From the NCBI GenBank assembly GCA_013115135.1, contig JABANP010000018.1, positions 230,272 through 294,271 of the forward strand: a stretch of 64,000 bases of DNA. The letters run 5' to 3'. The notes below the pieces were generated by a model that searched no databases, had not been told where the DNA came from, and worked only from the letters and a program-made list of their open reading frames with translations. The DNA comes from Perkinsus olseni (lineage: Eukaryota > Perkinsozoa > Perkinsida > Perkinsidae). Each line of letters opens with the position of its first letter. The stretch's first letter is position 1. Shown piece after piece: positions 45,646 to 57,411 of this stretch. Made by a program: the position numbers and the translations under genes.

Positions 45646-48351
45646 TCAGTTGAGTTTACTGTGCTTGGCACCATAAGTGAGATATACCACGATACCGAGC
45701 ACCTGAATGGACATGATTACGTCTGCGTATAGCTCGTTGCCACACGTACCAGCCAGACAGTGACCATGACTAGAGCCTGAATGCCAAGGGATGCCATCAG
45801 GTAGCAGTTAACCCAGATGGCAACAGCCGGCAGAACGGGCACCCAGGGACAATGGAAGTGATCATCTTTGCCACCGTTAACTAAGACAGAGACACGATCC
45901 AATAAGGAACTCCTTGGGCGGACCGCGGAAGTGGTTCGGGTCAAGCGCTACCTCTCTCGGCGGATGCTGACCTTGGCTTATTTCCTTTGGGACCAACGAG
46001 GGGCTCACTGCATCTGAAAGCGGGCTTCTAGCGGCAAGAGGGAATACAGCAGATCTATACCCACCCTTCTAGGTTGACATTAGTGTATGGTGCAATAGCA
46101 GCATAATAGGCGTAGAGAACCCAAGCCAGACTGGCTAGATCAAGCGCTCCCAAGCATATACCAGAACATGTGAGGAAGCCATGGAGCAGGGCGACATAGT
46201 GGAAGGCCAGAGAGAGGATGAACTATAGAGAAGTAAGATGAACAACACAAGGGGTGTGAGGAGGAGAGAACTTACGAAGACAGAAAGGGAGTAGGTGATG
46301 TTAGTGGTGGTGGTTGGACTACTGCTACTCCTCGAAGAGTACTCCTCGACTCGGGTTAGTATGATACCACCATTAACAAGCGTAAACATAGCCAATGTAC
46401 CTTATAGCAATGATACAGATAAACAGCAGAAGAGAGAACAGGCACAAGGACTCACTGAAGCTGGTCATTCCCGCTAATGGTTCAAAATCGCATATGGCTG
46501 ACAGCAGCGTTGCAATGATACCGCATATAGTGGTACCTAGACAGAGGTAGGGTAACATCATTATCACAGGTAGAGAACACGATGACGACAAAAGCTACAA
46601 ATGGGCGTGGTTCCTTCCCACCTTCCCTTACCAACGACAGGTACATCCTGGGCACTCAGTTTGGCAAAGGGCTCGAAGAGGAGACCATCTAGCGCCATCC
46701 GGTACCAGATACGGGGCTGTCCAACTATACCACTCATAACACTAGGGGTGCCTGATCAGTGAGGATGGTATGAAATGCGCCATCCTCGTCGTCGTATCCC
46801 AATGTGATGGTATTACAGACAGTTGTAGCCGCCAAGGACGTGATGATGTAACCCCAGTTGTCATTATGATACCTGTGGCCATAAGCCAATAAATAACGAA
46901 GGTAAGAGTAGATAGGTGTATTACTGGAATGCTGCGGCTAGAGGGGCATCCAGGTCTATACTCTCTGTTGGGACCATCAGACATAGAGTGATACATAGCA
47001 TGGAGTACAATAGTGCGACAATGAGCAATGTACCTGAGAGACCATAGAACATATCAAGAGATGGGATGAATGAGCAACGACTGAGGAGCTCCTATGTGAG
47101 AGGTGATGGTGTTGTTACCCATGATGCCCCAAGGTATATCCCTTTTGGGGTTTCGAACCTCCTCGCTCAATGTACATACGGCATCCCAACCGACACAACA
47201 GAAGAATGCTAGACCAGATCCACGTAGTACCTATCCACTACTGGTGGTATATCTAACAGTAGTAATCTTATTACACCAGCAAAGCCACCGACTCCGTCAG
47301 CTGCTACGTCATTAGGTAGAGTGAAGGGCTCCATATTACCGGCATCACCGTACCTGGGTGGGCGCATGATGATAGCGGAGAGTTGTGGGAGTAGTACATG
47401 AATGATCCATAGAGTGAGAAAGTGACCAGCAAGACAACATTTAGGCACGCCATAGTAAAGCTGAAGGTAGCACTCTCCTTAACGCCAGATAGACAAATAA
47501 GAGTACCTAGTTACAATGAAGATAACATATACAGGAGCGATGGCGCTGGTGGTGTTGGTGTTGTTATGATTACATATAGCACATAGAGTGGGGGCTAGGA
47601 AGGAGAAGGATATAATGCCATACTGAGTTGGTGTGGCGTACATCCATGATGGTAAGGAGACACCAAATGCAGCTTGTATGAAGCATTGTACATAATTAGC
47701 CCACCCACGTGCTACAGCTGCTGACGCTATACAGTACCTAATAAATACATCATGCAACATCACAGGTGTATAACAATTGTTATTATTATTACGGCACAGT
47801 AGACAACCAACCATTGATGAACCCAGCGAGCTCACCAATACAAACATAGCTGTACCTGATGATGAGTAGTAGTGGGGAGGAGTAGGGCTATGGGACATGA
47901 GGCACTACGTATAAGCCTGACCAGCTACAGGTATCTTGGCAGCAAACTCGGCATAACAGAAAGCTGATAGCAGAGATCCAGCTATAGCGACCAGGAATGA
48001 GATAAATAATGCTGGTCCACTATACCTAAGGTAGGAGGAGGAGAAGTGAGGATCATAGTGGGGACGATGAGTATATGATTATGAGGTTGACATAATCATG
48101 CTACTACTACTACTTCACTGCTATAATGCCAACTGTAACAAAAATGCCGCTGCCAACGGTAGTACTGAGACCAAATGATATAACCTGGGGAGGAGGGTAG
48201 AGAGGGGTGGAGGCAACGACGTGCTAACCTCAGGTAGGCCTAGACACTTCTTTAGACCATGTGACGCCCCTCCTTCATTACTGTCATCACTACTACTACC
48301 CTGCTGCTGCTGCTCAGCGAGAACAACCGATAGAGGTTGTCGTCTTCGCAT
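45646..48351 (-). CDS. CAT-type amino acid permease A
   Basis: A multi-exon gene of the cationic amino acid transporter group (APC superfamily, SLC7-like). From the 5' end: an N-terminal exon with GLKKCLGLPE (ATG 48351 is a candidate start), SFGLSTTVGSGIFVTVGII (first helix, about 48125-48180, with the G-x-G-x-G unwound segment), SLLSAFCYAEFAAKIPVAG (second helix, about 47930-48000), ASAAVARGWANYVQCF (about 47690-47745), RIWYRMALDGLLFEPFAKL (about 46650-46710), CGIIATLLSAICDFEPLAG (about 46475-46530) and WVPVLPAVAIWVNCYLMAS (about 45785-45845). The last exon (GIVVYLTYGAKHSKLN) ends at a TGA at 45646-45648 after a GTACGT...TTCAG intron. Its introns carry GATGATGAT or ATG runs. It is a tandem paralogue of permease B. 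Confidence 0.72.
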
Positions 48352-48829
48352 CTTGTATAATACGCCTAAGAGCAGCTAACAATAGTGCTGAGAATACGCA
48401 GGCAGTGCCCCTTACTCTCCTTCTCCCTGATACAGTAGGAGCTGGCTTGAGTAAGGTAGAGCCTCCCCCCGCAGTGCTCATTATGTATAATCTGATAGAA
48501 AAACTGATGGAGAATAGGGCCCATTGGATGATGGACGTTAGAGAGGATGTTCACTTGAACTCAACGCCATCCAACACTGTAGTGAAATCATCCAAACATG
48601 ACGATGATGAGATTGTTAAAGCACTAGTCAAGACGGTACCTACTTACCGAGGATGCAGCCCCCGCTAGCGATAGCAAGAGTATTGAAGAAATCTCCGATT
48701 GATTTCGATATACGTGATAGCTGTGTATCATCACAATAATGACGATAATGACAACATGATGCGGCAGGGACACATGATGGTTATGATGGCGATGATGAAT
48801 ACTAAGAGGATAAGGGTCGGCATAGTGGG

Positions 48830-51800
48830 TTAGTCATTGAGGAGGCTATGGCCTTGTCCGTAGGCAAAGTAAACTGCGGTCCCGATGGCCTGAAGAGAGA
48901 AGGGTCATAGAAGGAGTTGAGGGAGTGTTAGTGATACCAGCCAGCCAGCAGTGAAGAGTATTGCTGTCACTCCCAATGATGCCATTAAATATGAGTTAAT
49001 CCATACAGCCAATAGCGGTATATAAGGCATCAGAGGGCACAGGAACCCTGTACAACAATGCTCATGGAGATGATGAGGAGGAGGGATGTAGATAGTAGCA
49101 ATAGAGTATTATATCTCTTGAGTATTACTACCTTTGTACTGGCCCTCACCCCAACGCTTCTTCTTCAAAGCCAAGTCGTATTCGCTAGCCACTGTGCTAC
49201 GACTTTCGGATCCTGGAGTCTGTATTAGGGGACGAGTGAGCCTGATTTTTGGGCAGTACATAAATCTCAAGGATATGTAGAGTATGCTATTACTCGTCAT
49301 CATCATCCGAGACCATAGGCAGGGCGGCGGCGGCGGCCGTAGTAGTAGTGACGGTAGGCGATGCAGTCGATGATGGTGCATATGCCTCTGCAACAGGTGT
49401 TATGTTGGGTTTATGCGCTACAATGGATCTCGTACCCCGTCTATAGAGCAAGATGATGATAGAGCACGATAGTAAGTTGAGGAGGCCCATCGCAATGACG
49501 TAGGGGTGTCTCATGGTACCGAGACATATGAGAACGTAATGGAATGCTATCGAGCATAGGACCTGTGGTAGCGATTCCATCACTACTACCATCTTCTCAC
49601 GGACTTACGAAGGCCATGAGGGATATCCGTAGATAGTACGCTGGTGACGGATGCGAGGTAGTAATGATACTACTACTCATAGTATCAACCCTGATGATGA
49701 TAAGGCTACAGCACACCAAGGTCAAGAGCATTAGGGAACCTGACGATGATGATGATGATAAAGTGAGCTCATATAGAACTGTGAAGTAGCAATGTAGTAT
49801 TACTGAAGCTAACCATGCCAGCAAGGGAATCAAACTGTAGTATCCCAGACAATATGGCCGCCATTATACCGCATACCACTGTACCAACTACTGGTATATC
49901 ATTGGTATTGAGCCTTGCGAATGATCGGAATAATAGCCCATCTAGGGACATACGATACCATATTCTAGGCTGACTAACTATACCGGCCATCACGCTAGGT
50001 ACACCTAAGAAAAAGATAATATTATAGTGGAAGCTAGGATGACGATGATGTTACAGACGGTTGTAGCCGCTAGCGATACAGCAATATAACCCCAGAAATC
50101 ATCGTGGTATCTGTCATGATTGGGTATGTAGGTAGCGGGCATAATAAGAATGATGCTACTACAGGAATGCCGCCGCTAGTGGTGCTTTTAGATCGATATC
50201 ATTGACTGGTAGTATGAAGGAGAATGAAAGTGATAGGCCACCATACAGTAAAGCTACTATGCATAGTGTACCTTAATCACGGTATACAGGCTGCAAGGCT
50301 GAGATGATTACAGCTAGCTTGGTCATACCCATAATCCCCCTAGGGATGTCCCTTTTACTGTCCCTAACCTCCTCGCTCAATGTACATACAGCATCCCACC
50401 CGACACAAGAGAAGAATGCTAGACCGGATCCACGTAGTACCTATCAACAGTCGGTAGTAGTATAGGGGTAGTAAGCGCGATGCACCCTCGTACTTACCCC
50501 CGATATACCACCATCACCATTATAATCATTGGGCCAAGACTCAGTGAAGTTGGAGAGGTCACCAAACCTAGAGTACTGAATGGTTGTAGTGGTAGTGGAC
50601 CTACTACCTAATGGCACCGTATATTGATATACCAATCAATACAGCACAGTTGATACAGGCCATGATATAGCTTAGAGAGGCAGACTCCTTAACACCAAAT
50701 AGGGATACTATAGTACCTGGTAATAGAGGCTAGGCTATAGCGATGGGAGTTGGTAAGATAACGTACACAAGGCACAGAGAATGGGTCCTAATAAAGATAT
50801 CGAGATGAGACCATTGTCATCGTTGCCAGAGCTGCTGCTGCTGCTAGCACCATAGAACATGGATGGAAGGTCGTAACCTATAGCAGGATGAACAGGGTTC
50901 GTATTACTCAGGAAAGGAGGACAGCAATGAGCAGGAATCCCGATAACGCTGTTACTGTAGTCCAGGATGATGATGATGAGCATGGGGCTCCTCAGGCCAC
51001 TACTACTACTACCTGTTAGAGCATATATAAAGCTTTTGAGATACCCTCCCCAACCTCTAGCAATAGCTGCTGATGAGAAACAATATCTGATACGGCGAGA
51101 AGTAGCCGGCCCTAGCGTCATTGGTATTATCATGATGATGATTACGGAATAGTTGTCAACCATCCACTGAGGAAGCCAATGAGCTCTCCCCATGCATACG
51201 TATGTATACCTGTAGGTTGATGGTATGGACTGTAGGGCTACGAGCCCCATTACGTGTATACTTGGCCTGCTGCTGGTATCTTAGCAGCAAGCTCAGCGAA
51301 ACAGAATGCTGATAATAGTGATACTAGAACAGCCATGAGCATTGATATAAATAATCCAGATCCACTATACCTGGCATCATCATACCGGCAGTATTCTGAT
51401 GGTAGTAGTAGTAGTAGTAGTACTGTGCAGCGACTGATCCAACAACTACGAAGATGCCACTTCCAACAGTGTTACTGATTCCAAAGGTTACCACCTGATG
51501 ATAGGCAGATGATGTGGTAATATCATGATCGTCTACAACTACCTCTCCTAGACCTAAACACTTCTTGAGATGATTATGCTCTTGTTCTTGTCCTTCTAGC
51601 TTCTTGTCGTAGTAATCATCATCACCATTAACCTGTTGGCAGTGAAGGTGCGGTATGATAGTAGTGCCTTCTGCTGCTTTTGTCTTACCTGTATTGCTTC
51701 AGCTAGTGGTAGCTTCCTCGTGATACTGACACAAATGTTAGCTGACCATTCACGTAGAGCAATCATGATAACAATGCCTGAGCCACATACATCCCCCATC

Positions 51801-51907
51801 AGACTAGCCAGAACCAAGTTCGAAGAGTTAGAATGTGATCCTGGTGTCCCGGGTTCGATCCCCAGTAACGGTATCGTCCCAAACGCGACAGCGGCCACAC
51901 CGTGCAC
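48830..51907 (-). CDS. CAT-type amino acid permease B
   Basis: A tandem paralogue of permease A with the same exon order. Landmarks: LKKCLGLGE (about 51550-51575), TFGISNTVGSGIFVVVGSV (about 51435-51490), SLLSAFCFAELAAKIPAAG (about 51275-51330), RIWYRMSLDGLLFRSFARL (about 49910-49970), VVGTVVCGIMAAILSGILQ (about 49835-49890), MPYIPLLAVWINSYLMASL (about 48975-49030) and the last exon AIGTAVYFAYGQGHSLLND with a TAA stop at 48830-48832. The first exon is uncertain; a hydrophobic stretch with GSGIVIMIALREWSANI (about 51770) may belong to the N-terminus. Fourteen or so helices are expected for the family. Substrate not predictable. Confidence 0.7.
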
Positions 51908-52083
51908 GCAAGAACAAAGCAGGTGGCGTGCGGGCGGTGTTCGTCGTTCCTACTTGGGTTGAGCCATTCTCATTTGGAGAGTTGGTGGTACGAGGATAAC
52001 GTGTACTTCATGGTGATGCATCATCTACATTATCTGGTCTAATAGTAGTGATTTATCCTCACAGAACTTGATCAAGTCAGCAG

Positions 52084-53071
52084 GTGTTAGTGTCAGGTTT
52101 GCCTACCTCTTCTTTTATAGTATACATCCACTACAGTGGTACCACTGTTGAATGCAGCGTTCTGACCCACCTACTACAGTCGGCACTGACCGGGATAGTA
52201 GAGGGTCATCAACCATTAGTTATGCCCAGTGGTGGCGATCCGCATCAACAACAACAACAACGAGTAGCAACACTCATAACAACAACAATCATTATCGAGG
52301 TAGTAACGACAAGGTATATATCTTCCAGCAAGGTTTATCGTCTCAGTACCAGTTAATGGCAGCAGCCTGGGGCCTCTAGGCTATCATAGTGATCATGTTG
52401 ATACTGACACCTATGAGCTCACCACCACTTACACTGACGATCGGTTAAGATTCTTCGCATTCTCGGCTCTAGAAGAGTTGAGTGACACCATGGGAGGTGG
52501 ACATCACCAGCAACAGCAACATGAGCTCAAGACGGCCCCACCAACGCCCTCCCGGACGACGATACCAAGTGTGGATCGTATAATCGGATATGGTAATACG
52601 ACAATGCTATGGGACATGAAGGTTGCTCTCTTGTTCTTACACCGGGATCGTACGGTAGAGGTACGGCATAGTGAGGGATAGCTCCTTTATGACAGTCCCG
52701 AAAGATGACCATCGGCGTTGCCACTGTCCCAACCGACAGCAATCTGATAGCGAGGATGATGATGACGATGCGGCATCATCATCATCAGCCACTTCATCAA
52801 CGTCAATATCATCATCTTCTCGGTCCTACTCGTGCTCATCCGTCGAAGCGAGTTATGAAGAGCGTCCAGCTGCTGAGGATGTACCTGGATGGAAGGATAA
52901 GCTATGTGCTCGATGGGATGTGGTACTAGTAGGGAGAGGGGGTATTATAAGCTGTAGTAGTATTATTATTAATCAGATAACACTTATATTGGCAGTGATG
53001 TGCCCAGTAGTGCTGATCATTGGTATTGTCTGGTTGGTGTATGATGCTTGGATCGTTCAAAGTCAGCAATA
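52084..53071 (+). CDS. Unrecognised protein with a C-terminal membrane anchor
   Basis: Exons on the plus strand chain into a protein with a Gln-rich early part, then YHSDHVDTDTYELTTTYTDD, FFAFSALEELSD, DRIIGYGNTTMLWDMKVAL and LFLHRD (about 52385-52660), an acidic Ser-rich linker (QQSDSEDDDDDAASSSS), DVPGWKDKLCARWDVVLVG and a final hydrophobic helix (TLILAVMCPVVLIIGIVWLV, about 52978-53037) followed by only about a dozen residues and a stop at 53069-53071. One C-terminal helix suggests a tail-anchored protein. No family recognised. The first exon and start are uncertain. Confidence 0.45.
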
Positions 53072-53536
53072 ACCGTAACCTCCATGAGTATGCGCAGTGG
53101 CCAATTGTGACCTGACGCTCCTGTTATGTGGCACTGTAATCAAGTGCCATAGTTCTTCGTTATATTATTACCACTATTCTACATATTTCTATACCTCCAT
53201 ACATTACTCACCCATCAGTAACGGCATCATCGTCCTCGTCATCATCATTGGTGTAGTTATACCAATCGTTTGGCTATTTACAACGGGTAGAGTACCCTTC
53301 AGACGATACTTCCGGATCATGCTGATGATGCTGCAGTATAAAGATGTATTGAAGTAGTACTAGTAGTAGTACTGTTCTCATGTATCTATGTCGATGATGC
53401 TAGCGAATACTATCACAACACAGCTCCTTGAACAGCAGCAGTTGTAACGCCAGTGCCAGTCGTAACTTCACTACTACTACTCGCTTTATTTTATAGTTAT
53501 TTATCGTCGTGCAGTTGCTCATCATTGTGGATGTTT
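53072..53536. other. Convergent spacer
   Basis: No supported gene. Hydrophobic frames here (for example around 53170-53350) are translated repeats. Confidence 0.4.
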
Positions 53537-53909
53537 CTACCTTCGATGGTTTGCACGCTTCTCCTCAAGAAGGGGTTTTGCTTCATTCCCCCCTTCACGT
53601 CGTCGTGGTTGAGACCCCTCGTTTCCATCACAGACCGCTCTTTGTTCATCAGTATACCACTCTTTGGTAGTAGCCATGGCATCCTCCTTGGTCTCCTCAT
53701 CATCACTGTCAGTAACTGGGTGTTCCCTGACTCTGCGGCGCCCCCCACTCTAGCTTCCCATTGTCAGCGATAGATATATCTGGGATATATGATCTAACTG
53801 AACATGTAGTAGTACAGGGCCTCGGGGGACACCACCGTCACACTACTTCACATCGCCATAAATCTTGTGCATCGTGTCGTCGTCTGAGCATGCTAGCAGG
53901 TTCCTCCAT
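53537..53909 (-). CDS. Small acidic hypothetical protein
   Basis: An ATG at 53909 (MEEPASMLRRRHDAQDLWR) is followed by a likely GTGAAG...TTCAG intron, SYIPDISIADNGKLEWGAP, a frame change around 53720 without a normal-length intron, and then TDSDDEETKEDAMATTKEW and EGGNEAKPLLEEKRANHRR to a TAG at 53537-53539. It looks coding but the model needs an unexplained shift. No family recognised. Confidence 0.3.
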
Positions 53910-54084
53910 GATGCTTTCCTAATGATGGTGGTGCTGTTGACGTATATGTAATGATGACGCTTTAATGTTTCCCTACAAAAGCAATTCCAAGTTTCTTCGT
54001 AACGTACTACAGTCACACACTCCGTGCATACGTGGCTTATGTCCTTGTCATTCCTATAGTATCACGTTCATCATCATCATCAGC

Positions 54085-56628
54085 ATGATGGCTACGACCA
54101 ACCACCACTCCCTTCTACTGGGCGTATGCTGCTGCTGTTTTCTGCTCATTGGTAGAGTCATCGCTGATGATGTACCACAAGTACTCGATATATCGGTATC
54201 CGATCTTGGTGCTAGTATTGACAGAGTACAAGAAGCTATCACCACCCAGGGTTAGTCCATTCATCTATCACCTTTTCTAGAGTGACGGACTCTTCGTCTC
54301 AGGCGTGTTCACCCTTACAGGCTTGCCCACTCCACTCACCACAGCTTATCACACTCTTGCCTACAACCTACCTCGATGTGGTACTGAGAAGGATGGGAGA
54401 ACAGAGAGATTAGGAGATGGTACTCTCAGGACTACTTATGCTCAGAGTAAGCAGCGTAACGGATCCCTATATTTCCATCACGGTTTTCAGCATAACGGCT
54501 CTCAGAACGGTTATTCATTGGTGATAGTTGAATAAACCTGTGAAGATGATATTTCTAATCAGAGTCAATGCATGCCTCCCCCCGCTTCCTACAGTCGAGT
54601 GGTTGCCCCAGTGGAGTGACAGACGCTGTTAACTACATACGATCAGAGTTGGATCATCTCGGAGTCGAGGTAGCTCGAGCCTTGGATAAGGTGAGATAGT
54701 GGGATAATCAGGTATTGCTCGTGGGAGCGTCAACTACCGCAGGTATTAACCTTCGACAGCCATACAGTAAGCCTTGGGGGCGGAGACGTAGGAAGTGTAG
54801 AGGACATAATAACACAAGGGGAGAACAGTCATCTAGACCACATACACGTATACACTAAGGATTTATCTGATCCTGAGGATATAGTGGTGCAGTGGGAAGA
54901 AAAGGAAGCTCAACAACAACAACAACAGGAGGAGGAGGATGGTCATACAAACGGAGTGAGTGCTTATCCGAATACCTATCGTAGTCATAGTATGGCTTGC
55001 TGGCTCCCTTTGATTGTGTATCCGGATTCGCTCAACGCAGCTTTGTCCTCCGTTATTCGAGTGCCGCCTCATCGTGTCCTATCACGTCCCCATTATCATG
55101 CCGTACTGATTGCCGAACCCACCTTTCTGCTGCCATCAGGGCCTGTCGTTGGATCAACCTCTATCTTAGGTGTATGATGATACATTGACCTTACATACCG
55201 ATCAAGGGGTATTTTTGTTGCTTATACTGCCTCCTGGGGACTCCAACTTTTATTATGAGGATGGTACGTCCTCGAAACAGGTCGGTTGAAGAGCACCCAG
55301 GAATATGCCACTCGACTCGCTCTCCGTACAATGATGCACTTTTCTTTCGAGCTTGGTCACGAAAACTCTTCTAACAGGTCCCATTGAATATACCCTCATC
55401 AGCCGGCGGCGATGGTGGGATGAGGGTAGTCGTGTTGATGGGCAACACTCTCAAGAGTTTTATCGGTAATATCGAGTCTATATTCGGCCACGCCATTCGT
55501 TGTCATGGATCTTCATTGTTATCCTATACAGGCACCACCCCATCGGTCAGGCCTCTCCCTCATGCTGTCCGTATGGGAGTCACTTCCACTCCCAGATTGG
55601 TATTTGGCCGTATGTTCTTGCTTCCAGCTGCTTTCAAGAGCCCCATCCCTGCTCTCAAATCAATGACTTTTAAACAATGGACTCAGGCAGCTTTGATACC
55701 CCGCGATGATGACTCAGAGGAGATAGCGTTCGCTAGGAGAAGATTAGGTAGTAATAGTAGTAGGCTTGCTTTAATACCCCTGCACCTTCACAGTGGGAAA
55801 ATCATCAGACTTTTGCATGTAGCTTCCGCGCTCACGAATATGCGTTTGTTTCTTTCAGCTGGGGAATGCAAGGCCGGTGAGATATACTGTTGGATGCAAT
55901 GCATGGCTAATACTTGTAGTGGTGTTAATGAAATGCCTGTATGCTGGGATACAGCTACTAATGAGCTATGTCCTACTCATGATGGTCTCCATCATAAAAC
56001 TTGTGGTGTAGGATGTGCAGTCAAACCAGGTAGCGGTGGTGGTGTGAACCCGGTATCACCTACGCCTGATCCTAATGCCTTCTGTACTGGATCGACGGCT
56101 ATGTTTATGGATGGTTTTAATTGGATGAGAGGCCCCTCCACGCAATGTGTTATTTTATTCACCCGTTCCTGGGTACTTGATACAGCATGGAAGTTTGCTC
56201 TTGGTTGTATAGGTGTACTATTTCTAGGTATGCTGGTTGAGGGCATCCTTTGGGCTAGACGTCGTTATCTAGGTTATATCCGCAATAAATGGGCTCATGC
56301 TATTATCGGAGCTTTGGCCTTTGGTATTAGCGTATCAATAGCATATCTTGCTATGCTAGTGGTCATGACCTATAGTTGCGAGCTATTCCTTTGTCTATGT
56401 GCTGGTTTAGTTATCGGTCATTTTGTCTTTGGTAATGTAAGGCAGCGTATAGGGGAATCAGCCGATCCATGCTGTGGTGATACTACGGTTGTGTCTGCTA
56501 CTGCTGCTGCTGGTGGTGGTGGTGGTGCTGTTGATCCTGACGGATGCACGAGGCGTTGTTCGAGTGATTGTGCTGGCCAAAGGCTCGTGTTGAAGGATAA
56601 TACCACTTGTGAGGGATGCAGCTCGTAG
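54085..56628 (+). CDS. CTR-family copper transporter with large N-terminal domain
   Basis: CTR proteins take up Cu(I) as trimers. The C-terminal third has the hallmarks: MFMDGFNWM (Met-rich site before helix 1), helix 1 WKFALGCIGVLFLGMLVEGI, helix 2 with MLVVM (the MxxxM selectivity motif) and helix 3 with GLVIGHFVFG (GxxxG-type packing). Before it is a Cys-rich module (GECKAGEIYCWMQCMANTC, HKTCGVGCA). The first exon starts at ATG 54085/54088 with a signal peptide (SLLLGVCCCCFLLIGRVIAD). Exons between add about 350 residues of predicted lumenal or extracellular sequence (DAVNYIRSELDHLGVEVAR, DDTLTLHTDQGVFLLL, YYEDGTSSKQ). The Cys-rich tail ends CEGCSS at 56628. A typical CTR is 150-250 residues, so this one is much larger. 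Exon edges near 54950-55180 are uncertain. Confidence 0.68.
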
Positions 56629-57411
56629 ATGTGACGATCGTGTGAACGATTCTGTACGAATTTGAAAGATGAAATGAATAAATTGAAGTGTCGGATCCTT
56701 CAACGGAGAAGTTTACCACGACAACGTCATTTTTTCGCTCCTTATTTCTACATCAATTTACCTAGATATTTTTTGGGGCCCGACCATGTGAGTTGCGTTT
56801 TCACTTGTGCTTTAAGGCTGCTTTATTTCCGGGGAGTTTGGGGGTGGTGGTACGCGTGAGTGACGGTTGAGATATCCAAAGAGTCACAGACGCGTGACAC
56901 GAGGCTGGATACTCTGCACTCATCATAGAGCAGGGTGAGACGACTCAGGGTATTCCATTCCGACTACATGTAAGTCCAAGATTTTCGTCGAATCGCTCGA
57001 TCAACGGCGTAGCCAGATCACGCCTGCTCGTGCGACGCCCGAAGCGTCATAAATGTCGGTATCCGGTCTTCTCCCGGGTGCCACCCGGCGGGTGGTAGAG
57101 GGCGGGCTCGAAGAAGTGAAGAGCCCAGGGGCCACTAATCGAAGAGCATCGCGCATGCACCGAATTCTTGGGCCGCGCCAACGCTATGCCAGAGACCGTC
57201 AACAAAGCGGTTGTGCGCATCACCGCACGTACATGAGCAAACCCCACGCACCGCTCTTTTCACGATACGCTCAACGTATTGCCCTACAGACGAGTTATTG
57301 CTTGTCCTATTCGACGATAGAAAGGGAATCCCAACTGGATACCCATGCACTGATGTTGGGTTAAACACAACATCCGTTGCGTGAGTTGAAATATATTCAG
57401 CACTTTGATGT
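56629..57411. other. Convergent 3' spacer
   Basis: Between the CTR and EHD stops. No gene supported; small open frames on both strands lack protein character. Confidence 0.5.

Noticed and set aside
51841..51873. tRNA T-arm-like sequence (GGGTTCGATCCCC)
   Set aside because: No matching acceptor stem, D-arm (TA at positions 8-9, GG loop) or anticodon arm at any usual distance upstream, with or without a long variable arm. The T-stem itself has a mismatch.
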